DNA of 64,000 nucleotides from JAXMDC01 sp046349035 (lineage in GTDB: Bacteria > Pseudomonadota > Alphaproteobacteria > Rhizobiales > Kaistiaceae), in NCBI GenBank assembly GCA_046349035.1, contig JAXMDC010000002.1, forward strand, positions 744,001 to 808,000, read 5' to 3'. The notes under the pieces were generated by a model. That model did not search any database. It was not told the DNA's origin and worked only from the letters and a program-made list of their open reading frames with translations. The number at the start of each line of letters is the position of its first letter. Positions within the stretch are counted from its first letter, which is position 1. Shown piece after piece: positions 27,660 to 36,292 of the stretch. The translations under genes and the position numbers were made by a program.

Positions 27660-28682
27660 ATGGCTCTGCACGAGGAGAATATGTTCGACGATCTCGCCGA
27701 CGAGCCGGAAGGCGCCGCCGAGGCGTACGACGAGTATGACGAGATGGACGAGGCCGACGCCCTGGACGAGGCAGACGAGACCGACGAACTCGAGGAAGGG
27801 GAGGAGGTCGACGAACTCGACGAGGTCGACGCGATCGATGAAAGCGATGCCGGCGACGAGTACGAAGAAACCGACGCCTATGACGAGTACGATGAGGCGG
27901 AGGATGAGGGTGAAAGCGAAGAAGCGGGCGAAGAGGCGCTCGAGGATGCCCTCGCCGCCGCCCTCTCCGCGGAGGACACCGATGAGTTCTTCCGCCGGAT
28001 GGGAAGGTTTCTCAGGCGCGCTGCTCGCGGTGCTGTCAACGTAGCTCGGCGTGCAGCACCGGTCATCGGCCAGATCGCGAGGACCGCCGCTCCCATCCTG
28101 CGCCATATCCCACATCCCCTGGCGCAGGGAGCGGCGACGGCCGCCAACCTTCTCGGCAGGCTCCGCATGGAGGGCGCAACCGAAGAGGAGGCCTTGGAAG
28201 CTATGGCGGAACTGGCGGCGAGGAATCCTCGTGTCAGGCCTGCTGTCGCAGGCCTGGCGGCACGCGTCCTCGTGCGCCGAGCGGGCCCAGCGCTCTCGCC
28301 GACGGTGCGGCGCCAAGCCGTCCGGAACGCTGGAGCCGCAGCGCGCATCTTGGTCCGCGGGCAGGGGCGGACAGCCATTCGAGCACTGCCCCGTGTGGTC
28401 CGCAGCGTCCAGCGCACTGCTACCGTCCGCAGGACCCCTCCCGCCGTGCGGCCTCGCCTTGCCCTGAACACCGCCCGTCGAGTGACCACGAGTCCGGCGC
28501 TGGCGCGTCGCCTCGCCCGCCCGCTACCGCGCGGGCGCGCTATCGTCCGGCGGGCCGCGGCAACGGGCGGGCTGCGGCCTGGTCGCGGCGTCCCGGCCGG
28601 CATCGCTCGTCGCGCAGGCGGTGTCGCTCGTCGCCGGCGCATTGTCATCCGCGGGCCGGTTCGCATCACGATCTCGCGCTGA
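27660..28682 (+). CDS. Bipolar protein with acidic N-terminus and Arg-rich C-terminus
   Basis: A 340-aa protein. Residues about 1-100 are extremely acidic, built from Asp/Glu/Tyr/Ala repeats (DEYDEMDEADALDEADETDE). From about 105 it switches to a strongly basic Ala/Arg/Val-rich region (FFRRMGRFLRRAARGAVNVARRAAP) with a possible amphipathic segment, a short mixed-charge helical stretch (MEGATEEEALEAMAELAARN), and a long Arg/Pro tail ending RIVIRGPVRITISR. The start has GAGGAG upstream. I know acidic/basic proteins of this general look as unassigned hypotheticals; no function is established. It heads the island's gene cluster. Confidence 0.7.
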   Translation: MALHEENMFDDLADEPEGAAEAYDEYDEMDEADALDEADETDELEEGEEVDELDEVDAIDESDAGDEYEETDAYDEYDEAEDEGESEEAGEEALEDALAAALSAEDTDEFFRRMGRFLRRAARGAVNVARRAAPVIGQIARTAAPILRHIPHPLAQGAATAANLLGRLRMEGATEEEALEAMAELAARNPRVRPAVAGLAARVLVRRAGPALSPTVRRQAVRNAGAAARILVRGQGRTAIRALPRVVRSVQRTATVRRTPPAVRPRLALNTARRVTTSPALARRLARPLPRGRAIVRRAAATGGLRPGRGVPAGIARRAGGVARRRRIVIRGPVRITISR

Positions 28683-28706
28683 GAGTTCTCAATCGAGGTC
28701 TCGACG

Positions 28707-28889
28707 ATGAATGCGGCGGTCACCAGTCAGTTCCTCGAGACGAAGCGGGCGGCGCTCGCCGCCCGCTCCCAGCGCCTCGCCGAACTGACCCCGCGGCGCG
28801 TAGGCCTCCGCCCGCAGGACATCCCCTACTCCCCGATGAGGCCAGTGCAAACGGAAGTGAGACCCCTCGACGCCCGCAACGCCGCTTGA
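28707..28889 (+). CDS. 60-aa peptide, possible substrate or accessory of the cluster
   Basis: A short frame 24 bp after the bipolar protein, with a GAGG-type ribosome-binding site. It has a helical N-terminal half (FLETKRAALAARSQRLAELTP) and a Pro/Arg-containing C-terminal half (DIPYSPMRPVQTEVRPLD). Its position before four radical SAM genes makes a modified-peptide precursor conceivable, but there is no Cys, no repeated core and no recognised leader motif. I do not recognise a family. Confidence 0.5.
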   Translation: MNAAVTSQFLETKRAALAARSQRLAELTPRRVGLRPQDIPYSPMRPVQTEVRPLDARNAA

Positions 28890-28954
28890 CCCCGTCAACC
28901 ATGCGAGGGTCCAATAGGCCGGCGCAAGCGAGTGCTCTTCGCAGTTTGGAAGTA

Positions 28955-29719
28955 ATGAACGCAACTATCGCAAAAGCACGACCCGAACCCTCTGCAAAGG
29001 CGCCGCTAACGGCGAGGGCCTATTCGGTTCCAGAACTCGGCGAAGAAACCCGGGAAGCGATGTTCTCTCTTTTCCGCCGATACTACGAGCACGTCACTCG
29101 CGAGATCTTCGAGACGGACCTGTCGAAAAAGACTTTCGCGATCCTGCTTGAGCGCGACGGCGAGCTCGCCGGATTTTCCTCCGCCGCCCTTTACGAATTC
29201 AGCCATCGCGGCGAGCGGCTCAGGATCGTCTTCTCGGGCGATACAGTTGTCTCACGCGACAGCTGGGGGAGTCAGACGCTTGCCCGCGCGTGGATCAGCG
29301 AGATGGGACGAATCTCGCGCCGCTTCGGTGATGCCCGCCTGTTCTGGTTTCTGATCGTCAAAGGCCATCGCACCTATCGCTATCTGCCGACCTTCGCGCG
29401 GGAGTTCGTGCCCAACTGGACCGGGCGAGAACTTCCCTATCTCGCCGCCCTCCGAAACGCCTTGGCCGCCGATATGTTCGGCCCCGATTTCAATGCCGAG
29501 ACCGGTGTCATTCGCTTTGCCGCGCGCCGCGGCAACCTCGCGCCCGCCTGGGCGGAGCCCACCGAGCGGGAACGGGAGTTGCCCGAGGTCGCCTACTTCC
29601 TCCAAGCCAATCCCGGATTCCGTACCGGCGATGAACTGGCTTGCCTTTCCGAGGTCAGGGCGGACAACATGCATCCGATCGCCCGACGTTGGTTCCACGC
29701 CGGTTGGGCCGGTGGGTGA
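28955..29719 (+). CDS. GNAT-like acyltransferase
   Basis: A 254-aa protein from the ATG at 28955 (a TTG at 28886 gives 277 aa; the start is uncertain). The pattern resembles an N-acyltransferase of the GNAT fold: a helical start (EETREAMFSLFRRYYEHVTREIF), strand-like FAILLERDGELAGFSSAALY, then IVFSGDTVVSRDSWGSQTLARAW where the acyl-CoA pyrophosphate loop would be. The C-terminal half (YRYLPTFAREFVPNW) is not typical. The stop overlaps the GTG start of the GH3 gene, so it belongs to the same operon. The substrate is unknown. Confidence 0.55.
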   Translation: MNATIAKARPEPSAKAPLTARAYSVPELGEETREAMFSLFRRYYEHVTREIFETDLSKKTFAILLERDGELAGFSSAALYEFSHRGERLRIVFSGDTVVSRDSWGSQTLARAWISEMGRISRRFGDARLFWFLIVKGHRTYRYLPTFAREFVPNWTGRELPYLAALRNALAADMFGPDFNAETGVIRFAARRGNLAPAWAEPTERERELPEVAYFLQANPGFRTGDELACLSEVRADNMHPIARRWFHAGWAGG

Positions 29720-31214
29720 CTGGGACCCGCTGTTGCGGGCGGCTCACGAAGAAGCCGAGCGCTTCTTGGCCGCCACGCGCCGGCCGCGCGAGACGCAGCT
29801 GGACCTCCTGCAGCGTCTCCTTGTCGCCAATCGCGACACAGAGTTTGGGGACGAGCACGCTTTCGCCGGGATCGACGGCATCGATGCCTATCGCCGCAAC
29901 GTGCCGATCCGCGACTACGAGGGGTTCCGCGAGCGGATCGATCGTACGGCCGGCGGCGCCTCCTCGGTTCTGACTGCCGAGCCGGTCGCGGCGTTCGAGA
30001 TTACCGGCGGCACGTCGTCTGGTGCCAAGCGCATCCCAGTCACGGCGCGTCAGATCGCAGCCTTCCGAAGCGCCGTGTTGCCTTGGCTGGCGAGGCTTGC
30101 CGAGCGCCGGCCGGAAGCCGTCGCCGGCCGGGTCTACGCGACCATCAGCCCGGCCACGCGCGCCGAACAGACGACAGCCGGAGGCATTCCGATCGGTGTC
30201 CCCGACGCCGCCTATTTCGGCGCCGACCTCGCCGGGCCGTTCGCTCGGCTCCTCGCCGTGCCGGCGGAAACCGGGGCGATCGAGGACGTCGACGCATGGC
30301 GGCTGGCGACGCTGCAAGCACTCGTCGCCGCGCACGATCTGTCGTTCGTCTCGCTCTGGAGCCCCACCTTTCTGGCGGCCCTCTTGGAGCAGGTCCGCCC
30401 CAACGCCGAGGCGATCCTCCGCGGCCTGGAGGCGGAGAGCCGGGGCCGTCTCGAACGTGCGCTCCGCGGCCCGAAGGTTGATACGGCTCAGCTCTGGCCG
30501 CGCCTGGACACGATCTCCTGCTGGACTGACGGCCCGTCGCGAGCATACGCAGCGGCCCTGGCCGAGACCTTCCCCCACGCGGCCATCGATGCCAAGGGCG
30601 TGCTCGCCACCGAGGGTGCGGTCACCATCCCCTGGGGCAGGGCAGGGGAGTGCGTTCCGGCGCTGACAAGCTGCTTCATCGAGTATGTCAGCGAGTCCGG
30701 CGAGGCACTGCTCACCGACGAACTCGCGACGGGGCGAACGTATCGCGTTGTGCTTACAACCGAAGCGGGCTTATATCGCTACGATCTGGGCGACGTTCTC
30801 GAGTGTTGCGGCTGGAGGGGGGAGGTTCCTCTCCTGCGTTTCGTCGGCAGGGCCGGGCTGGCTTCCGATCTTGTGGGGGAGAAGTTGACGGACGCGTTCG
30901 TGTCCCAAGCCATGGCCGGCCTGCTGACGCGGGCTGCTGTTGCCCTTTGGCCGGCGCCGGCGGGCTATGTCCTCCTCATCGATGGCCCCGACGAGCCGGC
31001 AGCCGTGCTCGATCAGGTGGAGGAGCGCCTCTGCCGCAATCCGCAATATCGTTTCGCGCGGAAGATGGGGCAACTCGCCCCGCTTCGTGCCGAGATTTGC
31101 CCCGGCCTGACGACACGCCTGATGGACTTGCGCGTGAAGGGCGGCGGGCGAATGGGCGACGCCAAGCCGACGTCGCTACTGACCGGAGTTCCTCTCGAGG
31201 AGCTGACGCGATGA
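29712..31214 (+). CDS. GH3 family acyl-adenylate amide synthetase
   Basis: A 500-aa cytoplasmic enzyme of the GH3 family in the ANL (acyl-adenylate) superfamily. Members adenylate a carboxylic acid and join it to an amine, often an amino acid. The P-loop-like motif TGGTSSGAKRIP is at about 97-109 (GH3 motif I) and YRYDLGDVLE near 355 corresponds to the second conserved motif; VGRAGLASDLVGEKL leads into the C-terminal lid. The length fits bacterial GH3 proteins. The GTG start overlaps the upstream stop by 8 bp and the stop overlaps the next ATG (ATGA). Acid and amine are not deducible; a plant-hormone role should not be assumed. Confidence 0.88.
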   Translation: MGDWDPLLRAAHEEAERFLAATRRPRETQLDLLQRLLVANRDTEFGDEHAFAGIDGIDAYRRNVPIRDYEGFRERIDRTAGGASSVLTAEPVAAFEITGGTSSGAKRIPVTARQIAAFRSAVLPWLARLAERRPEAVAGRVYATISPATRAEQTTAGGIPIGVPDAAYFGADLAGPFARLLAVPAETGAIEDVDAWRLATLQALVAAHDLSFVSLWSPTFLAALLEQVRPNAEAILRGLEAESRGRLERALRGPKVDTAQLWPRLDTISCWTDGPSRAYAAALAETFPHAAIDAKGVLATEGAVTIPWGRAGECVPALTSCFIEYVSESGEALLTDELATGRTYRVVLTTEAGLYRYDLGDVLECCGWRGEVPLLRFVGRAGLASDLVGEKLTDAFVSQAMAGLLTRAAVALWPAPAGYVLLIDGPDEPAAVLDQVEERLCRNPQYRFARKMGQLAPLRAEICPGLTTRLMDLRVKGGGRMGDAKPTSLLTGVPLEELTR

Positions 31215-32554
31215 AGATAGCCTTGATCTCGCCGAAGGGCCCGCTTTATCGCCGCCGCGGCGGAATCTTCAAGAAGTCGCTGCGCTATCAGCCGCTGACC
31301 CTGACCACCCTGGCGGCGCTAGCGCCGCCAGAGTTGGACACGGAGTTCGCCCTTTACGACGAGGGCATCGGCGACATCCCGCTCGATATCGACGCCGACA
31401 TCATCGGCATGACGGTCATCACCGGCACCTCTACGCGGGCCTACGAGCTGGCGGCCGAGTTCCGCAAGCGCGGCAAGCCCGTGGTTCTCGGCGGACCGCA
31501 TGTCACCCTGGTGCCGGACGAAGCCCAGTCGCACGCCGACGCGATCTGCGTCGGCTATGCAGAAGAGAGTTGGCCGCAGCTGCTGCGCGACTTCGCCGCC
31601 GGCCGGATGAGGGCGCGCTACGAGCAGGGGCCGAACTTCAAGCTGACGAACCTGCCGTTCCCGCAGCGCGATCTGCTCGACGGCAGAAACTACCTCACCC
31701 AGGCGGTCTTCGAGGCGACGCGCGCTTGCGCTCACAATTGCGAGTTCTGCGTGGCGCCGGCCGCCTGGGGACGCAAACAATGGCAGAAGCCGGTCGCCCA
31801 TGTCGTGGAAGACATCCGGCGGGTCGGGGCCTCCAAGATCATCTTCATCGACCTCAACCTGATTTCCGATCCAGCCTACGCGCGGGAGCTTTTCGCCGCG
31901 CTGATCCCGACGGGGGTGCGCTGGTTCGGTTTGTCGACGAGTCTGGTCGGGCGCGACCCGGCCCTGATGGACCTGATGGCGCGCAGCGGCTGCACTGGGC
32001 TTCTGATCGGTTTTGAGTCGATCTCGCGAGAGGGCCTGGGGACGGTCGACAAGCGCTTCAACGATCCCCAGCTCTACGCCTCGCTTATCCGCGACCTCCA
32101 CAAACGCGGGATCAGCATTCAAGGCTGCTTCGTTTTCGGCAACGACGCCGACACGACGGAGACGTTCGACGCCACGGCGGATTTCGCCATTCGGACTGGG
32201 ATCGACCTGCCGCGCTTTGCCATCCTGACCCCGTTTCCCGGCACGCCGTTGCACCTGCGCCTGGAGGCGCAAGGGCGCATCCTGACCCGCAATTGGGAAC
32301 TCTATGACGGCCAGCACGTCGTCTTCCTGCCGAAGAACATGACCCCGTCGGCCCTGCAAATCGGGCACGAGCGCGTTTGGAAGAGCGTCTATCGCTGGCG
32401 ACCGATCCTGGCGCGGGTGCGCCGCGCCCGGGCGCAGATACCGCTCTCGCTGGCCGCGAACGTCGGTTACCGCTTCTACGCCAACCACCTGCACACTCAC
32501 TACACATGCGATTGGCCGCAGGCTGCCCAGCCGGCCCGGCCAGCATGCGCCTGA
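31211..32554 (+). CDS. B12-binding-domain radical SAM enzyme (first of four)
   Basis: A 447-aa protein. The N-terminal B12-binding-like Rossmann domain is at about 1-140 (VVLGGPHVTLVPDEA is its typical late strand-loop). The radical SAM [4Fe-4S] motif is C173-AHN-C177-EF-C180. The TIM barrel continues with FIGFESIS-type GLLIGFESISREGL and TPFPGTPLHLRLE. The DxHxxG base-off cobalamin motif is not seen, as in many class-B members. It is the most diverged of the four, with FIDLNLIS where the others have FVDDN. It overlaps its neighbours (ATGA upstream, 10 bp downstream). Confidence 0.9.
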   Translation: MKIALISPKGPLYRRRGGIFKKSLRYQPLTLTTLAALAPPELDTEFALYDEGIGDIPLDIDADIIGMTVITGTSTRAYELAAEFRKRGKPVVLGGPHVTLVPDEAQSHADAICVGYAEESWPQLLRDFAAGRMRARYEQGPNFKLTNLPFPQRDLLDGRNYLTQAVFEATRACAHNCEFCVAPAAWGRKQWQKPVAHVVEDIRRVGASKIIFIDLNLISDPAYARELFAALIPTGVRWFGLSTSLVGRDPALMDLMARSGCTGLLIGFESISREGLGTVDKRFNDPQLYASLIRDLHKRGISIQGCFVFGNDADTTETFDATADFAIRTGIDLPRFAILTPFPGTPLHLRLEAQGRILTRNWELYDGQHVVFLPKNMTPSALQIGHERVWKSVYRWRPILARVRRARAQIPLSLAANVGYRFYANHLHTHYTCDWPQAAQPARPACA

Positions 32555-33900
32555 CACTCGTCCATCCGGCCATCGGTCGTCGGCCCGGGCGCAGCTATGT
32601 GCGCTCCTGGCAGATGGAGCCGCTGCCAATTGCCGCCCTCACCGGACTGACGCCGAGGGACGTGGACCTGACGTTCTTCGACGACCGTTTGGAGAGCGTC
32701 GACTTCGACCGCCCGTCCGATCTCGCAGCCATTCCCGTCGAGACCTACACTGCGCGCCGCGCCTATCAGATCGCGAGCGAGTTCCGGAGTCGCAAGGTGC
32801 CGGTCGTCATGGGCGGGTTCCACGCGACCCTCGCCCCGGACGAAGTCGCCCGCTACGCTGAGGCGGTGGTCGTCGGCGAGGCCGAAGCCGTTTGGGGTGA
32901 GGTGATCGACGACGCCCGTGCCGGCACCCTCAAACGGTTCTACCGGGCGCCAGACCAGGTCGATCTCGGCAAGGTGCGGTACGATCGGCGCCTCTTTCAC
33001 GGGAAGCGCTACCTGCCCATCCGTCTGGTCGAAACCGGACGCGGCTGCAAGTTCCCGTGCGAGTTCTGCGCGATCCAGACCTTCTTCGATCGGACCGCGC
33101 GCCGCCGCCCGATCGGCGACCTTCTCACCGAACTTGAAGCGCTCAAGCCGAGCGCGAAAATGTTCTTTTTCGTGGATGACAATTTCGCGGCCAACGTCGA
33201 CGCAGCGGTTGAGTTCGCGGACGCCATCGCCCCGCTCGGCATCCGCTGGATTACCCAAATGAGCATCAACGCTGCCCACGACGAAGGGCTCTTGGCGCGC
33301 TTCGCCAGCGCCGGCTGCACCGGCGTGCTGATCGGCTTCGAGAGCCTCGATCCCGAGGTCCTGCGCGAGATGCGCAAGAGCTTCAACCGGATGAAGGGCG
33401 GCTACAGCGTCGCGCTCGCCAACCTCCGCCGCCACGACATTCGCGTCTACGGCACCTTCATCTTCGGCTACGGGCCTTACCGCGAGGAGGCTTTCCTCGA
33501 AGCCGCCGAATTTGCCATCCGCGAGCAGTTCTATATCGCCGCGTTCAATCATCTAACACCCTTTCCGGGCACACCGCTCTATCGCCGCCTCGAGGCCGAA
33601 GGCCGCCTGATCTACGATCGCTGGTGGTTGGACGGCCGCTATCGCTACAACGCGCTGCCTTTTGTACCGGAGGGCTGCGCGCCTGACGCCGTTCGCGAGG
33701 GCTGCCTTGCCGCGCGACGGCGCTTCTACAGCTGGCCGAGCATAGTCAGGCGGTTCGTTGCCCCCATCAATCGCGGCGAGGCGGTGCTCGCTCGCAACTT
33801 CATTCCTATCAACTACATGCACCAGGCCGAGGTCGGACAGCGCGACGGCTTCCCGCTCGGCGACCCTGCTTGGAGTGGCGAACTCCTCGAGGCTCAATGA
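32545..33900 (+). CDS. B12-binding-domain radical SAM enzyme (second of four)
   Basis: A 451-aa protein, same architecture. Cobalamin-binding-like domain has MEPLPIAALTGLTP, VETYTARRAYQIASEF and VVMGGFHATLAPDE. The cluster motif is C168-KFP-C172-EF-C175. Barrel signatures are FFFVDDNFAAN, GVLIGFESLDPE, YGTFIFGYG and LTPFPGTPLYRRLE. It resembles the third and fourth enzymes more than the first. The family includes methyltransferases and C-C bond-forming or rearranging enzymes; the reaction is not predictable. The start lies inside the preceding gene. Confidence 0.9.
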   Translation: MRLTLVHPAIGRRPGRSYVRSWQMEPLPIAALTGLTPRDVDLTFFDDRLESVDFDRPSDLAAIPVETYTARRAYQIASEFRSRKVPVVMGGFHATLAPDEVARYAEAVVVGEAEAVWGEVIDDARAGTLKRFYRAPDQVDLGKVRYDRRLFHGKRYLPIRLVETGRGCKFPCEFCAIQTFFDRTARRRPIGDLLTELEALKPSAKMFFFVDDNFAANVDAAVEFADAIAPLGIRWITQMSINAAHDEGLLARFASAGCTGVLIGFESLDPEVLREMRKSFNRMKGGYSVALANLRRHDIRVYGTFIFGYGPYREEAFLEAAEFAIREQFYIAAFNHLTPFPGTPLYRRLEAEGRLIYDRWWLDGRYRYNALPFVPEGCAPDAVREGCLAARRRFYSWPSIVRRFVAPINRGEAVLARNFIPINYMHQAEVGQRDGFPLGDPAWSGELLEAQ

Positions 33901-34970
33901 GCGCGCTCACCTTCCAGGTGGCGGAGCGAAGCGACGAGCCGGACCTGCGACGGCTCCTGCGCGAGAACCCGCTAGGCGGCTCCTATGCGATCAGCCTGGA
34001 GCGGGAGCCGGACGCTTTTGCGGCGGATTTCGGTCTGAGCGAACGCCATGACTTCGTCGTCGCCCGCCGAAACGATACCGGCGAAGCCGTCGGCATGTGC
34101 GAGCAATTGGTCGCTCCAGCTTTCGTCGATGGCAAGGTCGTGCGCCTGCCCTACATCGGCGGCCTTCGCGTCGCCCGCAGCCACCGCCACCGAATTGCCG
34201 TCCTCCGAGGGGGATTCGCGGCCCTCCGCCAGGCGGCGACCGACCGCAATGTCGTCCCTTTTGCACTGACCTCGATCGCCATCGACAACGATGAGGCTCG
34301 TCGCCTGTTGACCGCGGGGCTGCCTGGGCTTCCGCAGTACACGCCCGCCGACCGCTTTTCGACCTTTCTCCTTCGCCCGCGAAAGGGCCAGGCAGGGGAG
34401 CGCGTCCGTCCGGCTTGCGACGAGGACATGCCGGCACTTGCCGCCTTTCTCCAGGAGCGGCTGTCGCGCTATCAGTTCGCCCCGGTCTGGACGGCAGAGA
34501 GGCTCCTCCGTTGCGCTCCGCCGCAGCGGTTTCTGCTTTGGCGGGATGGGCGGGCCATCCGCGGTTCGGTCTGCGTCTGGGATCAGAGATCTCGCCGCCA
34601 GACGGTGGTGCGATCCTATCCGTCCCTCGTTGCGCGACTGCGCCGGCTACTCAATCTACTCTCCCCGATCGGCGGCTTCCCGGCATTCCCGCCCAAGGGG
34701 TCAGCGCTGGCGGCAGCTTTCCTCTCGCATCTGGCGACCGAGGACGATCCGACGATCTTGCATGATCTCCTGCGAGCGGCGCTATCGGAAGCCAGCCGTT
34801 CCGGCCTGAAGATCGCCGTACTGGGCTGCGCCCGCGCTCACCCCTGGCGCGAACTGATCCGGCGCACTTGGCGCTGCGTCGAGTATCGGACCGATCTCTA
34901 CCGCGTGCATTGGGACGCCGTCCCCGCTTTGGGGCAGCGCCTGGCCATGCCGGAGGTGGCACTGCTGTGA
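33897..34970 (+). CDS. GNAT-like acyltransferase, possibly two GNAT-type halves
   Basis: A 357-aa protein between the second and third radical SAM genes, coupled at both ends (ATGA and GTGA). The N-terminal half has GNAT-like flow: FQVAERSDEPDLRRLLREN, FVVARRNDTGEAVGMCEQ, then YIGGLRVARSHRHRIAVLRGG at the place of the acyl-CoA loop. The second half opens with VRPACDEDMPALAAFLQE, which looks like a new GNAT start, followed by FLLWRDGRAIRGSVCVWDQ. This suggests tandem domains. The acceptor is unknown; together with GH3 it points to amide or ester chemistry. Confidence 0.6.
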   Translation: MSALTFQVAERSDEPDLRRLLRENPLGGSYAISLEREPDAFAADFGLSERHDFVVARRNDTGEAVGMCEQLVAPAFVDGKVVRLPYIGGLRVARSHRHRIAVLRGGFAALRQAATDRNVVPFALTSIAIDNDEARRLLTAGLPGLPQYTPADRFSTFLLRPRKGQAGERVRPACDEDMPALAAFLQERLSRYQFAPVWTAERLLRCAPPQRFLLWRDGRAIRGSVCVWDQRSRRQTVVRSYPSLVARLRRLLNLLSPIGGFPAFPPKGSALAAAFLSHLATEDDPTILHDLLRAALSEASRSGLKIAVLGCARAHPWRELIRRTWRCVEYRTDLYRVHWDAVPALGQRLAMPEVALL

Positions 34971-36292
34971 TCGGCCACATCACGCTTCTGCGCCCCCGCT
35001 TCGGTCACGGCGTCTCCTCCGACGCGATGACGCCGCTGGTCTTCGCCATCCTCAAAGCGCGCACGCCGCGCGATATCGCCGTGCATATGATCGACGAGCG
35101 AGTCGAGCCGTTCGTTCCTGTCGCGACCGACCTCGTGGCCATGACCGTTGAGACCTTCACCGCCGCCCGCGCCTATGAAGTCGCTGCTTACTACCGCGCC
35201 AAGGGCGTGCCGGTGGTCATGGGCGGACACCATCCTTCGGTCGTACCGGACGAAGCGCTGATGCATTGCGACGCGGTCGTCATCGGCGATGCCGAGGGAG
35301 TCTGGGAGCGGCTGCTCGCGGACGCCGCCGCCAGCCAGCTGGCTCGGCTCTACGAGCAACGACCCGAGGATCGCAACATCGCCGACATCAGTTTTGATCG
35401 TTCGATTTTCGCCGGTCGTCGATACGTGCCGGTGTCGCTCGTCCAGGTCGGCCGCGGCTGTCGCTTTGCCTGCGACTTCTGCTCGATCCATGCCTTCTAT
35501 GGAACCCGGCGGGAGCAGCGGCCGCCCGAGGCCGTCGCCGCGGAAATACGCGACCTTCCTCCCCGTCGCCTGATCTTCTTCGTCGACGATAATCTCTATT
35601 GGCGGCGGGACCGGTTCGTCGCTCTTCTCGAAGCGATCAAGCCCCTGCGGCGTCGCTGGTCCTGCCAGATCAGCATCGACGTTGCGCGCGATGAGGAGTT
35701 GCTCGATCTGATGGCCGAGGCCGGCTGCTCCCTCGCCCTGATCGGCTTTGAGTCGCTCGAGGCGAAGAACTTGAAACAGATGCGGAAGAACTGGAACGGC
35801 GTTGCCGGCACCTACGATGAGGTCGTCGCCCGGCTCCACGGACGCGGCATCATGATCTACGGCACGTTCGTGTTTGGTTACGACCACGATTGCGCCGACA
35901 GCTTCGGGCAGGCGGCCGAGTTCGCCGACCGCGAGAACCTGGCGATCGCCAACTTCAATCCGCTGACACCGATGCCCGGAACAGGGCTCTACAACCGGCT
36001 CCTGGCGAGCGGCGAGTTGGTGCGCCCGCAATGGTGGATTGACCCACAGTTCCGCTATGGCGACCCGATCTTCCAGCCGAAGGGCATGACCACCGCGGCC
36101 CTTCGCGACGGGCCGATGTCCGCGCGGCGGAGCTTCTACGGCTGGCGCTCGATCTTGCGGCGGATCGGCAAAGGACTCTTCGTGTGGAAAAGGCCCACCG
36201 ACGTCGCTCTGGCTCTCGTCGCCAACGTCGTCTCGCGCCGTGAAATATTCCGGAAACAGGCACAGAGTCTCCGAGGAGGGACGCCGCTGTGA
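34967..36292 (+). CDS. B12-binding-domain radical SAM enzyme (third of four)
   Basis: A 441-aa protein from a GTG overlapping the previous stop. B12-like domain with VETFTAARAYEVAAYY and VVMGGHHPSVVPDE; cluster motif C165-RFA-C169-DF-C172. The barrel includes IFFVDDNLYWRRDRF, LALIGFESLEAKNL, YGTFVFGYDHD and LTPMPGTGLYNRLL. It lacks the first N-terminal motif (GRP...R...MEPL) that the second and fourth share, so its N-terminus is slightly different. It overlaps the fourth enzyme by GTGA. Confidence 0.9.
   Translation: MIGHITLLRPRFGHGVSSDAMTPLVFAILKARTPRDIAVHMIDERVEPFVPVATDLVAMTVETFTAARAYEVAAYYRAKGVPVVMGGHHPSVVPDEALMHCDAVVIGDAEGVWERLLADAAASQLARLYEQRPEDRNIADISFDRSIFAGRRYVPVSLVQVGRGCRFACDFCSIHAFYGTRREQRPPEAVAAEIRDLPPRRLIFFVDDNLYWRRDRFVALLEAIKPLRRRWSCQISIDVARDEELLDLMAEAGCSLALIGFESLEAKNLKQMRKNWNGVAGTYDEVVARLHGRGIMIYGTFVFGYDHDCADSFGQAAEFADRENLAIANFNPLTPMPGTGLYNRLLASGELVRPQWWIDPQFRYGDPIFQPKGMTTAALRDGPMSARRSFYGWRSILRRIGKGLFVWKRPTDVALALVANVVSRREIFRKQAQSLRGGTPL

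Noticed and set aside
28690..31211. Cobalamin riboswitch for the B12-type radical SAM genes
   Set aside because: I could not find the conserved B12-box-like sequence or a suitable untranslated leader; the genes start inside one another.
29712..31214. Auxin hormone metabolism from the GH3 hit
   Set aside because: GH3 enzymes in bacteria act on varied acids; nothing in the operon indicates indole-3-acetate.
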